A stretch of 64,000 bases of DNA from Rhodococcus sp. 14-2483-1-2. Its GTDB lineage: Bacteria; Actinomycetota; Actinomycetes; Mycobacteriales; Mycobacteriaceae. The notes beneath the pieces were generated by a model that was given only the letters and a program-made list of their open reading frames with translations, was not told where the DNA came from and searched no databases. Shown here piece after piece: positions 16,777 through 26,086 of this stretch. Where the stretch lies: positions 62,001 to 126,000 of the forward strand of contig NZ_NPFW01000014.1 of the NCBI RefSeq assembly GCF_002259405.1, given 5' to 3'. Numbering within the stretch: the stretch's first letter is position 1; every line of letters begins with the position of its first letter. A program made the position numbers and the translations under genes.

Positions 16777-17662
16777 CATCCTGATTCGCGAGACCGCCGT
16801 CCATTCGGCAGTTCCCCCGGTAGTCGAAGAAGCACCGGCATCCAGGCGGCTCCGGGGTCCCCGAGACGTGCTGAAACACATCTGGCTCGGTGCCTCCGTG
16901 GTCGTGCTGTTGCTGGCTCTCGGGTTCGCGCTGTTCCCGTCCGTCTTCGCCAGCGGCGACCCGCTGGTCGGTACACCGGCGGACAAGCTCCAGGCACCCA
17001 GCGCGTCGCACTGGTTCGGCACCGACAACATCGGCCGCGATGTCTTCACCCGAGTGGTCCACGGTTCCGGACTGTCTCTGACGGCGACGCTGTTGGCAGT
17101 CGGCATCGCCCTGGTGGTCGGCTCGATCATCGGTCTGGTCTCGGGGGCCGTCGGCGGAGTAGTCGACGCGGTGCTGATGCGCATCGTCGATGTGCTGCTG
17201 TCGATTCCGACGCTGTTGCTCTCGCTGGCGCTGGTGACCGCTCTGGGCTTCGGCACCGTCAACGTCGCTATCGCCGTCGGTGTCACATTGATCGCGAATT
17301 TCGCCAGAGTGATGCGCTCGGAGGTGCTGCGGGTGCGCAGATCGCTGTACGTCGAAGCGGCTTACGCCTCGGGTGTGCGGTGGTTCGATGTCTTCCGCAG
17401 ACACATCCTGAGAAACTCGTACGGCCCTGTGATCGCGCTCGCTGCAGTCGAATTCGGTATGGCAGTGCTTGCGGTATCGGCGCTGAGCTTCCTCGGTTTC
17501 GGTGCTGCTCCGCCCACCCCGGAGTGGGGATCGCTGATTTCCGAGGGCCGCAACTTCCTGGCCACCGCCTGGTGGATGACCACACTGCCGGGATTGGTGA
17601 TCGTGGCCGTCGTCGTGTCCGCGCACCGCCTAGGGCACGCACTCGAGAGGCGATCACAATGA
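16769..17662 (+). CDS. ABC transporter permease, DppC-like
   Basis: A 297-residue permease. Start ATG 16769 (MSDILIRET) follows GGAG by 6-7 bases and overlaps the DppB-like gene by 8; the open frame back to 16748 has no better start. It has an N-terminal cytoplasmic tail, the DppC signature [20 protein letters not shown] after the first helix, and the EAA loop [21 protein letters not shown]. Near the end, [22 protein letters not shown] is typical of the family. Its stop overlaps the ATPase start by 4 bases (ATGA). Confidence 0.93.
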   Translation: MSDILIRETAVHSAVPPVVEEAPASRRLRGPRDVLKHIWLGASVVVLLLALGFALFPSVFASGDPLVGTPADKLQAPSASHWFGTDNIGRDVFTRVVHGSGLSLTATLLAVGIALVVGSIIGLVSGAVGGVVDAVLMRIVDVLLSIPTLLLSLALVTALGFGTVNVAIAVGVTLIANFARVMRSEVLRVRRSLYVEAAYASGVRWFDVFRRHILRNSYGPVIALAAVEFGMAVLAVSALSFLGFGAAPPTPEWGSLISEGRNFLATAWWMTTLPGLVIVAVVVSAHRLGHALERRSQ

Positions 17663-19257
17663 GCCCCATTCTCGAAGTAGAGAATTTGCACGTGAATTAC
17701 GGTGAGACGACCGCCGTCTCCGGCATCGGGTTCACCGTCGACCGCGGTGAAGTGGTAGCCGTGGTCGGTGAGTCGGGCTCCGGAAAGTCGACGACTGCCC
17801 ACGCCCTCATCGGTCTGCTCTCGGGTTCCGGCCGCATCGTGGGCGGATCGGTGACGTTCGACGGACAGCGGCTCGACACGGCCTCGGACAAGACGTTGAA
17901 CCGGTTGCGCGGCCGTCACATCGGGCTCGTTCCGCAGGACCCGACCACCTCGCTGAACCCGGTGGTTCGCGTCGGCGATCAGGTTGCCGAGGTGCTGCGG
18001 GTGCACGGCCTCGCAGATCGCCGCTCCGCGAAGGTCGAGGCAATTCGCATCCTCACCGAAGCCGGTCTGGACAACCCCGAGGTGCGGGCGCGGCAGTATC
18101 CGCAGGACCTGTCCGGTGGGCAGCGTCAGCGCGTGTTGATCGGAATCGCTCTCGCGTGCCGCCCGGAACTGGTGATCGCCGACGAGCCGACCAGCGCCCT
18201 TGACGTCACCGTGCAGCGACGCATCCTCGACCATCTCGACGCCAGGATCGCCGAAACCGGTGCTGCTGTCCTGCTGATCACTCATGACCTGGGCGTGGCT
18301 GCGGACAGAGCCGATCGCCTGATCGTCATGAGCGCGGGGCGGATCGTCGAAACCGGCCCCACCGCAGAGGTACTGGCGAATCCGACGCACGCATATACGC
18401 GTCAACTGTTGGCCGCGGCACCGTCGCTGAATACGGCCGTACGACCCGCGCGCACGACGGCAGCCGATCCCATCCTGACGGTCAGTGACGTTTCGAAGCG
18501 GTTCACCATAGGCCGCGGCGTCCACCTCGATGCGGTCAAGGGAGCCACGTTGACCGTCGAACGTGGGCGGACGGTGTCGCTCGTCGGCGAGTCCGGGTCC
18601 GGCAAGTCCACGTTGGCGCGCATCGCGATCGGTCTCGAGACCGCGTCGTCGGGTTCGGTCACGTTCGACGGTGTGGACATCACCGGTCTGCGTGGCAAGG
18701 CCAGGCGTGAGCTGCGGCGGCGTGTTCAAATCGTCTATCAGAACCCGTACGCGTCGCTGAACCCGAAGTTGCGCGTCGGCGAGATCGTGCGAGAACCGTT
18801 GGACGCGTTCAAGGTCGGTACCTCGCGCGAGCGTTCCGAGTGTGCCCGGACGCTGCTGGATCAGGTGGCACTCACCAGCGACTATCTGTCCAGACGCCCG
18901 GCCGAACTCTCGGGTGGGCAGCGCCAACGCGTCGCCATCGCCCGCGCGTTGGCTCTCGCACCGGAGCTGGTGGTGCTCGACGAGCCGGTCTCGGCCCTCG
19001 ACGTATCGGTGCAAGCACAGATCCTGACATTGCTCGACGATCTGCAGTCCGAGCTGGGCCTGAGCTACCTTTTCATCTCGCACGATCTGGCCGTGGTTCG
19101 TCAGATCAGCGACACCGTGGCCGTCATGCAATCCGGCGTCATCGTGGAATACGGCGACACCGCAGCACTGTTCGACAATCCACAGCAGGATTACACCCGC
19201 GAGCTACTCGGGGCCATTCCCGGAAGCGCACACGAGAAAGCGAGCACCAGTGTCTGA
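17659..19257 (+). CDS. ABC transporter double ATPase (DppD-DppF fusion)
   Basis: A 532-residue protein with two complete nucleotide-binding domains. Domain 1 (residues 1-255) has GESGSGKST, the signature LSGGQRQRV and Walker [15 protein letters not shown]; domain 2 (about 275-532) repeats [18 protein letters not shown] and [14 protein letters not shown]. This single chain replaces separate DppD and DppF subunits and powers the two permeases. Start ATG 17659 overlaps the previous stop; the open frame running back to 17380 is a shadow of the permease gene. The C-terminal end overlaps the next gene by 8 bases. Confidence 0.94.
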   Translation: MSPILEVENLHVNYGETTAVSGIGFTVDRGEVVAVVGESGSGKSTTAHALIGLLSGSGRIVGGSVTFDGQRLDTASDKTLNRLRGRHIGLVPQDPTTSLNPVVRVGDQVAEVLRVHGLADRRSAKVEAIRILTEAGLDNPEVRARQYPQDLSGGQRQRVLIGIALACRPELVIADEPTSALDVTVQRRILDHLDARIAETGAAVLLITHDLGVAADRADRLIVMSAGRIVETGPTAEVLANPTHAYTRQLLAAAPSLNTAVRPARTTAADPILTVSDVSKRFTIGRGVHLDAVKGATLTVERGRTVSLVGESGSGKSTLARIAIGLETASSGSVTFDGVDITGLRGKARRELRRRVQIVYQNPYASLNPKLRVGEIVREPLDAFKVGTSRERSECARTLLDQVALTSDYLSRRPAELSGGQRQRVAIARALALAPELVVLDEPVSALDVSVQAQILTLLDDLQSELGLSYLFISHDLAVVRQISDTVAVMQSGVIVEYGDTAALFDNPQQDYTRELLGAIPGSAHEKASTSV

Positions 19258-20326
19258 CAAGCTGTTCCTGACCGCGATAGAGCTGAAAGGCACCGGCGCA
19301 CATCCGCAGGCCTGGCGTCGCCCTGACTCTCGCGCCGAAGAGGTGTTCACAGCAGGGTTCTGGATCGACCAGTTCCAGACTGCAGACCGAGCGGGTATCG
19401 ATCTCGCGTTCCTGGGCGATTCGTTCGCCAGTCGGACTCTCGAGGCCGCAGCCATCGCCGCACGGGCAGCCGCCCTCACCGAGAAGATCGGGCTGGTCCC
19501 CACGATCACCGTCACACATACCGAGCCGTTCCACATCTCGAAGCAAATCGCCAGCCTGGATTTCGCTTCTCACGGCCGGGCAGGATGGCAGGTCGAGGTG
19601 AGTCCGGGTGCCGAGCAAGCGGCGCTGTTCGGTCGGAAAGCGGAGCAGGACAACGGCAGCCTGTGGCGTGAGGCGGACGAGGCGATCGAGGTCGTCACCA
19701 GGCTGTGGGACAGCTGGGAGGACGACGCGGAGATCCGCGATGTCGAGTCGGGGCGGTTCATCGACCGAGACAAGCTGCACTACATCGACTTCGAGGGTGA
19801 GAACTTCTCGGTCAAGGGCCCGTCGATCACCCCGAGATCTCCTCAGGGGCAGTCGCTCGTCGTGATTCGCGGCAACTCCGCGGAGTCCGTATCGGTAGCC
19901 GCCGCGCGTGCCTGCATCGTCCGAATCGTCGCCGACACGGTCGAGGAGGCGGCAACGACCGCCGCCCGCATTCGACGGGCCGTCGTTGCCGAAGGCCGGG
20001 ACCCGGCCGAGGTGTTCGTCCTGCTGGATGTGGAGACCTTGGTATCCGATTCTGCCGCTCAAGAACTCGCGCAGCTCGACAACTGGGCGGGCCACGTCAG
20101 AGCCGCTGAGAGCGTGTCGCATATCGGTGATCTCTCGAGCCTGCATCTCCTGCTCGGATCGATCGAAGCGGCCGGCCTCGACGGGGTCACGCTGGTGCCG
20201 CTCGCGTTGCCGTCGGGAATCCGATCATTGCCGGCCACCGACACCCGCAGCGGATCGACTCTGCGTGAGCGTCTCGGCCTGACGCGTCCCGTCAATCGCT
20301 TTGCACTCGAAGGGAAGAGCCTGTGA
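19250..20326 (+). CDS. Luciferase-like (LLM class) flavin monooxygenase, short NtaA-type
   Basis: A 358-residue TIM-barrel flavoprotein of the bacterial-luciferase superfamily. [58 protein letters not shown] and the C-terminal TLRERLGL are shared with NtaA/SnaA/DszA monooxygenases, which act on FMNH2 delivered by a separate reductase. It is about 90 residues shorter than the next gene's product. The missing stretch lies between the [18 protein letters not shown] strand and the C-terminal helices, so substrate binding must differ. It starts with GTG 19250 inside the ATPase gene and overlaps the next gene by 4 bases (GTGA). Its substrate is unknown; an organosulfur compound is likely from context. 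Confidence 0.85.
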   Translation: MSDKLFLTAIELKGTGAHPQAWRRPDSRAEEVFTAGFWIDQFQTADRAGIDLAFLGDSFASRTLEAAAIAARAAALTEKIGLVPTITVTHTEPFHISKQIASLDFASHGRAGWQVEVSPGAEQAALFGRKAEQDNGSLWREADEAIEVVTRLWDSWEDDAEIRDVESGRFIDRDKLHYIDFEGENFSVKGPSITPRSPQGQSLVVIRGNSAESVSVAAARACIVRIVADTVEEAATTAARIRRAVVAEGRDPAEVFVLLDVETLVSDSAAQELAQLDNWAGHVRAAESVSHIGDLSSLHLLLGSIEAAGLDGVTLVPLALPSGIRSLPATDTRSGSTLRERLGLTRPVNRFALEGKSL

Positions 20327-21678
20327 CGAAGAAGCAGATACATCTGGGTGCCCATTTCCCCGGCGTCAACAACACCACTGTCTGGGCCGATCCGGAATCG
20401 AAGAGCCAGATCGAGTTCGACTCGTTCGTGCACCTTGCCGAATCGGCCGAACGCGGCCTGTTCGACTTCTTCTTCCTCGCCGAAGGACTGCGACTGCGCG
20501 AGCACCGCAACAAGATCCACGACCTCGATGTGGTCGGAAGACCTGACACGCTCACCGTCCTCAACGCGCTTGCATCGGTGACGACCAAGCTCGGACTTGC
20601 CGGGACGATCAACACCACGTTCAACGAACCGTTCGAGCTCGCCAAACAGTTCTCGTCGCTGGACCACCTGTCCGACGGTAGGGCGGCATGGAACATGGTG
20701 ACGTCCTCGGACGCGTTCACCGGGGAGAATTTCCGACGGGGTGGCTATCTCGATCGTGCCGACCGGTACGTGCGTGCCAACGAGATCATCGACGTCGCGC
20801 GAAAGCTCTGGGACAGCTGGCAGACCGATGCCTTCGTCGTCGATCGGGAGCGGGGAATCTTCGGTCGCGAGTCCGAGATCCGCGCAGTCTCGCATTCGGG
20901 TTCGCAATTCGATGTGCAGGGTCGCTTCACGCTGCCGCGCAGTCCGCAGGGACATCCGGTTCTGTTGCAGGCGGGCGATTCCGACGAGGGCCGCGAGTTC
21001 GGTGCGGCCAAGGCCGACGCCATCTTCACCATCCACGGCACGCTCGAGGACGGACAGAAATTCTACTCCGACGTCAAGGGTCGGCTCGCCAAGTACGGCC
21101 GCGAGCACGACGACCTGAAGGTGCTGCCCGCGGCGACCTTCGTGCTCGGCGATTCTGCGCAGGACGCCGCCGAGAAGGCGGACCACATCCGGCATCAGCA
21201 GGTCAGCGGTAAAACGGCGATTTCGTTCCTCGAACAGGTGTGGGGACAGGACCTGTCCGCCTACGACCCGGACGGGCCGTTGCCCGATATCGAACCCAGC
21301 GGCGACGTATCGATCAGCCGTGGCCGTGCGCGACACGGCGACCCCAGAACCATCGCCCAGCAGTACCGCGAGCGCGCCGAAGCAGACAACCTGAGCATTC
21401 GTGAACTGATCATCGCGATGACGACGCGGCAGCAGTTCGTCGGAACCCCAGCACAAGTGGCCGAGGAAATCGACAGCTACGTGCAGAACAACGCGAGCGA
21501 CGGCTTCATCCTCGTCCCGCACATCACCCCAGCCGGCCTCGATGAATTTGTCGACAAGGTGATTCCGGAACTTCAGGACCGCGGCAGCTTCCGCACCGAA
21601 TACGCCGGAACCACCTTGCGCGACCATCTCGGTCTGCGGCACCCGTACGAACAGCGTGAAGGAGTGCGAGCATCATGA
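20323..21678 (+). CDS. NtaA/SnaA/DszA family FMN-dependent monooxygenase
   Basis: A 451-residue flavin monooxygenase. It has the family features HLGAHFPGVNNTTVW, FDFFFLAEGLRLREH, INTTFNEPFELAKQFSSLDHLSDGRAAWNMVTS, RSPQGHPVLLQAGDSDEGREF and, at the end, FRTEYAGTTLRDHLGLRHPYEQ. The family includes DszA (dibenzothiophene sulfone), NtaA (nitrilotriacetate) and dimethylsulfone or thioether enzymes, all using FMNH2 and O2. In an operon under a SAM riboswitch, C-S bond cleavage is the most plausible role (inference). It starts at GTG 20323 overlapping the previous stop by 4 bases, and its own stop overlaps DUF1684 by 4. No flavin reductase gene is present in the operon. Confidence 0.9.
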   Translation: MTKKQIHLGAHFPGVNNTTVWADPESKSQIEFDSFVHLAESAERGLFDFFFLAEGLRLREHRNKIHDLDVVGRPDTLTVLNALASVTTKLGLAGTINTTFNEPFELAKQFSSLDHLSDGRAAWNMVTSSDAFTGENFRRGGYLDRADRYVRANEIIDVARKLWDSWQTDAFVVDRERGIFGRESEIRAVSHSGSQFDVQGRFTLPRSPQGHPVLLQAGDSDEGREFGAAKADAIFTIHGTLEDGQKFYSDVKGRLAKYGREHDDLKVLPAATFVLGDSAQDAAEKADHIRHQQVSGKTAISFLEQVWGQDLSAYDPDGPLPDIEPSGDVSISRGRARHGDPRTIAQQYRERAEADNLSIRELIIAMTTRQQFVGTPAQVAEEIDSYVQNNASDGFILVPHITPAGLDEFVDKVIPELQDRGSFRTEYAGTTLRDHLGLRHPYEQREGVRAS

Positions 21679-22415
21679 GCGATTTCGAGCAGGACTGGAA
21701 GCAATGGCATGCCGACCGAGAGGCGTCCTACGGTGATCCTCTGGGTTGGGTGTCGTTGACCGGTTTGTATTGGCTGACGGATGAATTCGAGACTGTCGCG
21801 GACCTTCCCGGCCGTTGGAAGGCCGATGCCGATTCGGTGACTGTCGAGGGGTTCGACGGTGTGACGACGCTGAATCCGGTGGAGGGTGCACCGGGCATCC
21901 TGGTCGAGGACGGAGATCGACGGATCGAGGTGATCCGTCGGACCGGTTCGGTCGCGCTGCGGGTACACGACCCGAAAGCGAAGACCCTGCAGTCCTACAG
22001 CGGCATCCCGATCTACGAGCCGAGCGAGAAGTTCGTTGCCACCGGGACGTTCACGCCGTACAACTCACCGGTCACCGTCACGACCGGAGCAGTGGTGGAA
22101 GGACTCGAACACCATCACTCGGCCGTGGGCACTCTCGATTTCGAGTTGAACGGTACCGCTGCGCAACTGATTGCGTTCGGCGGCACCGGCAATGGTCTGA
22201 AGGTCCTGTTCACCGATGCCACGACCGGGGTGACCACCAATCCGGCTGCGCGGATCCTGGCTGTGCCCGCTCCGGTAGACGGCACCGTCGTTCTCGATTT
22301 CAACCGCGCTTCCAACCTTCCGTGTGCGTTCACCGACTACGCGACGTGCCCTGTCGCGCCTGCCGAGAACAGACTGACCGTCGCTGTCGAGGCAGGGGAG
22401 AAGAACCCGAGATGA
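21675..22415 (+). CDS. DUF1684 family protein
   Basis: A 246-residue soluble protein. WRADREASYGDPLGWVSLTGLYWL-like start (here WHADREASYGDPLGWVSLTG), PIYEPSEKFVATGTF and the C-terminal LDFNRASNLPCAFTDYATCP blocks define DUF1684, a beta-rich family of unknown function. The C-terminal motif with two Cys and conserved Asn, Asp and Tyr looks like a possible active or metal site. Here it is translationally coupled on both sides (ATGA overlaps) to flavin monooxygenase genes, so it probably acts in the same pathway, for example on the oxidised product or a released aldehyde; that is inference. No signal peptide is seen. Confidence 0.85.
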   Translation: MSDFEQDWKQWHADREASYGDPLGWVSLTGLYWLTDEFETVADLPGRWKADADSVTVEGFDGVTTLNPVEGAPGILVEDGDRRIEVIRRTGSVALRVHDPKAKTLQSYSGIPIYEPSEKFVATGTFTPYNSPVTVTTGAVVEGLEHHHSAVGTLDFELNGTAAQLIAFGGTGNGLKVLFTDATTGVTTNPAARILAVPAPVDGTVVLDFNRASNLPCAFTDYATCPVAPAENRLTVAVEAGEKNPR

Positions 22416-23536
22416 CGCGAGTTCCGTTGTCCGTTCTCGATCTGTCCCCGATCAGCCAGGGGTCGACCGTCCAGCAAGCGCTGCGAAACACGGTCGACCT
22501 TGCGCGCCAGACCGAGGAGTGGGGTTACGAGCGCTATTGGGTGGCCGAGCATCACTTCGTGGCGGCGGCCAGTTCTTCACCCGCAGTGTTGATCGGTCTG
22601 ATTGCCGCTGCCACCAACCGGATTCGTGTCGGATCGGCTGCGGTCCAGCTGGGATTCACTACAGCTGCTGCCGTCGTCGAATCCTTCGGGACAGTCGACG
22701 CCCTGTATCCGGGACGCATCGATCTGGGTGTCGGTAGGTCCGGGCAGCGCAGAGCAGCAGACCTGGCCGGCGCGCAGCAGGCTGGATCCGAGCGAGCGGT
22801 GTCTTCGGAGCCCGGTGGACTGTTCCCAGTGGCCCCCGCTGCGGCGGCCCCGCGGAAGACCCCGCTGCTGGCTGCGTCTTTGGCTGCGCTGCAGCAGCCG
22901 CACGCTCAGGCCCCGGATTTCCACGATCAGCTCGACGACCTTGCTGCGCTCCTTTCCGGTAGCTACGAGCACGACGGGATTGCTCTGACGGCACGCCCGG
23001 GTGTCGGGGCCGACGTGGCGCTGTGGCTGTTCGGCAGCAGTGCAGGGCCGACGGCCCGTGAGGCCGGTGCCCGCGGTCTGCCGTTCGCGGCGAGCTATCA
23101 CTTCAGCCCGGGGACGACTCTCCAAGCGATCGACGAGTATCGCCGTGCTTTTGTGCCGTCGGCTCGGCTGTCCTCGCCGTACGTGGCGGTGTCGGCCGAT
23201 GTGGTTGTTGCAGAAACGGATTCGCAGGCGCGAGAGCTGGCAGCGTCTTTCCCGCAATGGGTACACAGCATTCGGAGCGGTCATGGCGCGATCGAGTACC
23301 CGGATCCGAAGAACGTGGCACCGCTGACCGGCGAGCAATACGAGCTCGTCGCTGATCGAGTGGACACCCAGATCGTCGGATCCGCGGCAACGGCATCGGA
23401 CAAGTTGGAGGGGCTGCAGGAAGCAACCGGCGCGGACGAAGTGGTGATCACCTCGGCCACGCACGACCACGCGGACCGGCTGCGCTCGTACGAATTGCTC
23501 GGTAAGGAATGGGGACTCCCGCGCCTGCGGGTCTGA
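22412..23536 (+). CDS. LLM class flavin-dependent oxidoreductase (MsnO8-like)
   Basis: A 374-residue luciferase-like protein. It has the single-subunit LLM pattern VPLSVLDLSPISQGSTVQQAL at the N-terminus, ERYWVAEHHF, IRVGSAAVQLGFTTAAAVVESFGTVDALYPGRIDLGVGRS, and a C-terminal helix set ending in HADRLRSYELLGKEW. It belongs to a different LLM branch from the two NtaA-type enzymes upstream. Start ATG 22412 overlaps the DUF1684 stop by 4 bases; the open frame back to 21815 is a shadow. It is the last of eight tightly coupled genes. Substrate unknown; an FMNH2-using step in the same organosulfur route is likely. Confidence 0.87.
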   Translation: MTRVPLSVLDLSPISQGSTVQQALRNTVDLARQTEEWGYERYWVAEHHFVAAASSSPAVLIGLIAAATNRIRVGSAAVQLGFTTAAAVVESFGTVDALYPGRIDLGVGRSGQRRAADLAGAQQAGSERAVSSEPGGLFPVAPAAAAPRKTPLLAASLAALQQPHAQAPDFHDQLDDLAALLSGSYEHDGIALTARPGVGADVALWLFGSSAGPTAREAGARGLPFAASYHFSPGTTLQAIDEYRRAFVPSARLSSPYVAVSADVVVAETDSQARELAASFPQWVHSIRSGHGAIEYPDPKNVAPLTGEQYELVADRVDTQIVGSAATASDKLEGLQEATGADEVVITSATHDHADRLRSYELLGKEWGLPRLRV

Positions 23537-23573
23537 GCGGAACATTCGCGTCGTGGTGACCGTTGTACCGCGC

Positions 23574-24509
23574 ATGACACGAGTTGCAGTTGCAGCGTCC
23601 TACGGTGGACCGGACGCCATCGAGATCGTCGAACGAAATCTGCCCGAACCGTCCGAAGGCGAAGTTCTGGTCGAGGTCAGGGCAATCGGCGTCAACCCTT
23701 TCGACTACAAGAGCTACAGCGGTGCGTTCGGCACCGACGAATCCAAACTCCCGATTGCGTTGGGTAGCGAGGCATCGGGAACCGTGGTTGCGGTCGGCGG
23801 AGCCGTCGAGGGCCCGGTCGGGCCGATCGCCGTCGGCGACGAGGTTGTCGTGTCCGGCCAGAACGGCACGTACGCCGAACGGATTCTGGTTCCCGCACGG
23901 TTCGTGTTTCCGAAGCCGGAAGCCTTGGGCTGGAACGTTGCTGCGGGTGTACTCGCCGTGGCTGGAACTGCGTACGACGCACTGGAGTCCGTCAGAATCA
24001 AGAGTGGAGACACTGTTCTCGTGCACGGAGCGGCAGGCGGCGTCGGGTCCGTGGTGGCTCAGCTCGCTCTGGATCGCGGTGCAACCGTCATCGGGACCGC
24101 GCGCCGACAGAACCACGATGCATTGCGGACGTACGGTGCCGAGCCCGTCGAATACGGCGACGGACTGATCGACCGGGTCCGAGCAGCCGCACCGAACGGT
24201 ATCGATGCGGCAATCGACACGGTGGGCACCGACGAGGCGGTCGACGTGTCTCTCGAATTGCTCACGGATCGAGGAAGATTGGTGACGACGGCAGCCTTCG
24301 GACGGGCTTCGACGGATGGATTTTCGACCGTCGGTGGGCCGGCGAGCATGGAGCGTCGACGCCTCGCATCTCCGGTGCTGTTGGAGCAGGCCGGTGCGGG
24401 AGTGTTCGAGGTGACGGTCGCAAAGACCTTCCCGCTCGCCGAGGCTGCCGTGGCACACGCTGAACTGCAATCGACGCATCCGCGCGGAAAGTTCGTCCTG
24501 ATTCCCTGA
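23574..24509 (+). CDS. Zinc-independent quinone reductase-like NADP-dependent oxidoreductase
   Basis: A 311-residue MDR-superfamily protein of the quinone-oxidoreductase type. It has the GroES-like N-terminal half (VEVRAIGVNPFDYKSYSG, GSEASGTVVAVGG, AVGDEVVV) and the nucleotide fold VLVHGAAGGVGSVVAQLAL in the second half. Zinc-ligand cysteines are absent. Start is ATG 23574; GTG 23553 (7 codons longer) is also possible, and neither has a strong ribosome site. It follows the sulfur operon by 37 bases on the same strand, so readthrough is possible, but the gap breaks the pattern of overlaps. Substrate unknown. Confidence 0.87.
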   Translation: MTRVAVAASYGGPDAIEIVERNLPEPSEGEVLVEVRAIGVNPFDYKSYSGAFGTDESKLPIALGSEASGTVVAVGGAVEGPVGPIAVGDEVVVSGQNGTYAERILVPARFVFPKPEALGWNVAAGVLAVAGTAYDALESVRIKSGDTVLVHGAAGGVGSVVAQLALDRGATVIGTARRQNHDALRTYGAEPVEYGDGLIDRVRAAAPNGIDAAIDTVGTDEAVDVSLELLTDRGRLVTTAAFGRASTDGFSTVGGPASMERRRLASPVLLEQAGAGVFEVTVAKTFPLAEAAVAHAELQSTHPRGKFVLIP

Positions 24510-24916
24510 CTGTTCGGGCGCAACTACGCACATGCTCTTCCGGCCGATGATCCCAATTCGGGTCGTTCGAATCAGCGTGATTTCAACCGGTGCCAAATCT
24601 GGGCGTCGAGCCTAGCGTCGGGTCCATGACCTGGCTGAAAGCACGAGTAGCAGCGATCTTCGATCGTCTCGGAGCACAGCCCGCGTGTACCCACGCGGCC
24701 GTCGACTTCGGTATCCGCGGCTGATGATGCATTCGTAACGTCAGCGTGAATTGACCTGGACAAGCTGGTCTCGGCTCGTCACGAGCGAGGGGATATCGCA
24801 CCGACTACACGGCGACGACGTTGCGCGGGCGCCTCGGTCTCGACGAGGAGCCCGCGTGGGCACAGGTCCAGGCCTCGTCCAAGCGCCCTACGAGCAGATC
24901 GGAATACAGACCGCGC
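24510..24916. other. 407-base spacer holding a gene relic
   Basis: The right third (24790 onward) contains the relic described separately. The left part has no gene I can support: the only tidy open frame is a 32-codon one at 24626-24724 without a ribosome site. No riboswitch, clear promoter or copy of the dispersed repeat is visible. Confidence 0.5.
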
Positions 24917-24924
24917 TCAGCTGA
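24790..24924 (+). pseudogene. Remnant of an NtaA/DszA-type monooxygenase 3' end
   Basis: Translation in the frame of base 24797 gives ARGYRTDYTATTLRGRLGLD, nearly the same as the C-terminus of the 20323-21678 product (DRGSFRTEYAGTTLRDHLGL). After a frame change near 24885 the next frame reads APYEQIGIQTALS followed by a TGA at 24922, matching that protein's final HPYEQREGVRAS and stop. So about 45 codons of the 3' end of a second copy survive with one frameshift and no upstream part. The relic's stop overlaps the convergent OsmC gene's stop. Confidence 0.75.
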
Positions 24925-25393
24925 GGTCTGCGCGTGTCCACTCGTTCACGAATTCCAGGCCGCTGCGAACGAAGAGCTGGGTCACCGGGCAACGGCGAGC
25001 GACCTCGGAGACGAACTTGTCGAAGGTCTCCTGGTCGGCGTCGGTCTGAACCGTGGCCTCGACCTTCACGGCGTCGAAGTTCGCATTTCCTTCGTCACCG
25101 TTCACGAGCACTGCGGTGTCGAGGTCGCCTTGAATGCGAAACGTGAACTCGCCGAGTGTGATTCCCAAGTCCTTGGCGACGAGGGCGGACGTCACCTGGT
25201 TGCACGAGGTCAACGCACCGAGCGCGTAGAACAGCGGGCTGGGTGCCTCGTCCTTACCACCGAATGCGGGGTAGGCATCGGTGTCGAACCGGTGGCCTGC
25301 ATCGCCCTCGGCGACGAGGTGCTGGGCAACTCCGGTACCGCTGGCATTGATCACGAAGGGAACGACGGACGTTCGAATAGTGCTGGTTGTCAT
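24917..25393 (-). CDS. OsmC/Ohr family peroxiredoxin-like protein
   Basis: A 158-residue OsmC-fold protein. The two reactive cysteines are Cys64 (LGALTSCNQV) and Cys135 (RRCPVTQLF), as in OsmC/YhfA members that reduce organic hydroperoxides. The N-terminal half has GHRFDTDAYPAFGGKDEAPSPLFY, the usual substrate-pocket strand. Start ATG 25393 leads straight into the domain; the longer open frame to 25942 runs antisense through the next gene and was rejected. It is divergent from the small membrane protein gene at 25559. Confidence 0.87.
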   Translation of the reverse strand: MTTSTIRTSVVPFVINASGTGVAQHLVAEGDAGHRFDTDAYPAFGGKDEAPSPLFYALGALTSCNQVTSALVAKDLGITLGEFTFRIQGDLDTAVLVNGDEGNANFDAVKVEATVQTDADQETFDKFVSEVARRCPVTQLFVRSGLEFVNEWTRADLS

Positions 25394-25558
25394 AAATTTC
25401 GACGATGGCCCTTCGGCGACCGAAGCAAAATGGTTAGGCTCATCGTGATTCGAACTCGGCGCGCACACGGAGCCGTCGAGACGCGCGTCGACGATGGAAG
25501 CTAACGATCGGGTCTCGACTCGAGTGGGGTACGGCCACACACGATCTACGATGTCCTC

Positions 25559-26083
25559 ATGACTGCCGATCCGACCACGCCCGCACCGTCGACCAGCTCG
25601 GCGAACTGGAAGAGGCGGGGCATTCTCGTCGGAGCCGGCATCGTCCTGCTGTTGGTCGCCTACTTCATCTTGGCAGCGTTCCTTCCGCGCTGGTGGAGTC
25701 TGCGGGTGGAGACCCTGGCCGACCGCACGTTCACCAAGGGCATTCTGTGGGGCCTGCTGTTCGGCATCGTCTGCACGTTCGCGCCGCTGGTGTTCTTCTG
25801 GAGCGCCTGGTCGGTTCGGAAGGGCAGGGCGGGCAAGCAGCTCGCCATCGGATCGGTGATCCTGGCTGTCGTCACGGCGATTCCGAACCTGTTGACCCTC
25901 ACCATCGTCCTGGGTACCAGCAACGCGGCTCATGCCGGCCAACGCACCCTCGATACCAGTGCGCCGGGCTTCCGCGGTGCCACCGCACTGGGTGCGATCA
26001 TCGCCGTGGTTCTGGTCGCTCTGCTGGTATTCGTGGTGGTGCGTCGAAACCGTCGCCGCAGAACTGCTGCTCTGTCGCAGTAA
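25559..26083 (+). CDS. Four-helix membrane protein, unknown function
   Basis: A 174-residue integral membrane protein with a 17-residue Thr/Ser/Pro-rich start, four membrane helices (about residues 21-41, 61-81, 96-117, 141-162) and a basic tail RRNRRRRTAALSQ. The pattern resembles small uncharacterised permease-like proteins of Rhodococcus and Mycobacterium; no catalytic or transport motif is seen. ATG 25559 follows a short spacer after the OsmC start on the other strand. It converges on the winged-helix gene, 3 bases between stops. Confidence 0.7.
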   Translation: MTADPTTPAPSTSSANWKRRGILVGAGIVLLLVAYFILAAFLPRWWSLRVETLADRTFTKGILWGLLFGIVCTFAPLVFFWSAWSVRKGRAGKQLAIGSVILAVVTAIPNLLTLTIVLGTSNAAHAGQRTLDTSAPGFRGATALGAIIAVVLVALLVFVVVRRNRRRRTAALSQ

Positions 26084-26086
26084 CGG

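Noticed and set aside
24626..24724. 32-codon open frame that could be a second leader peptide
   Set aside because: It has no convincing ribosome site, only one Cys codon, and is followed by a gene relic and not by an intact operon.
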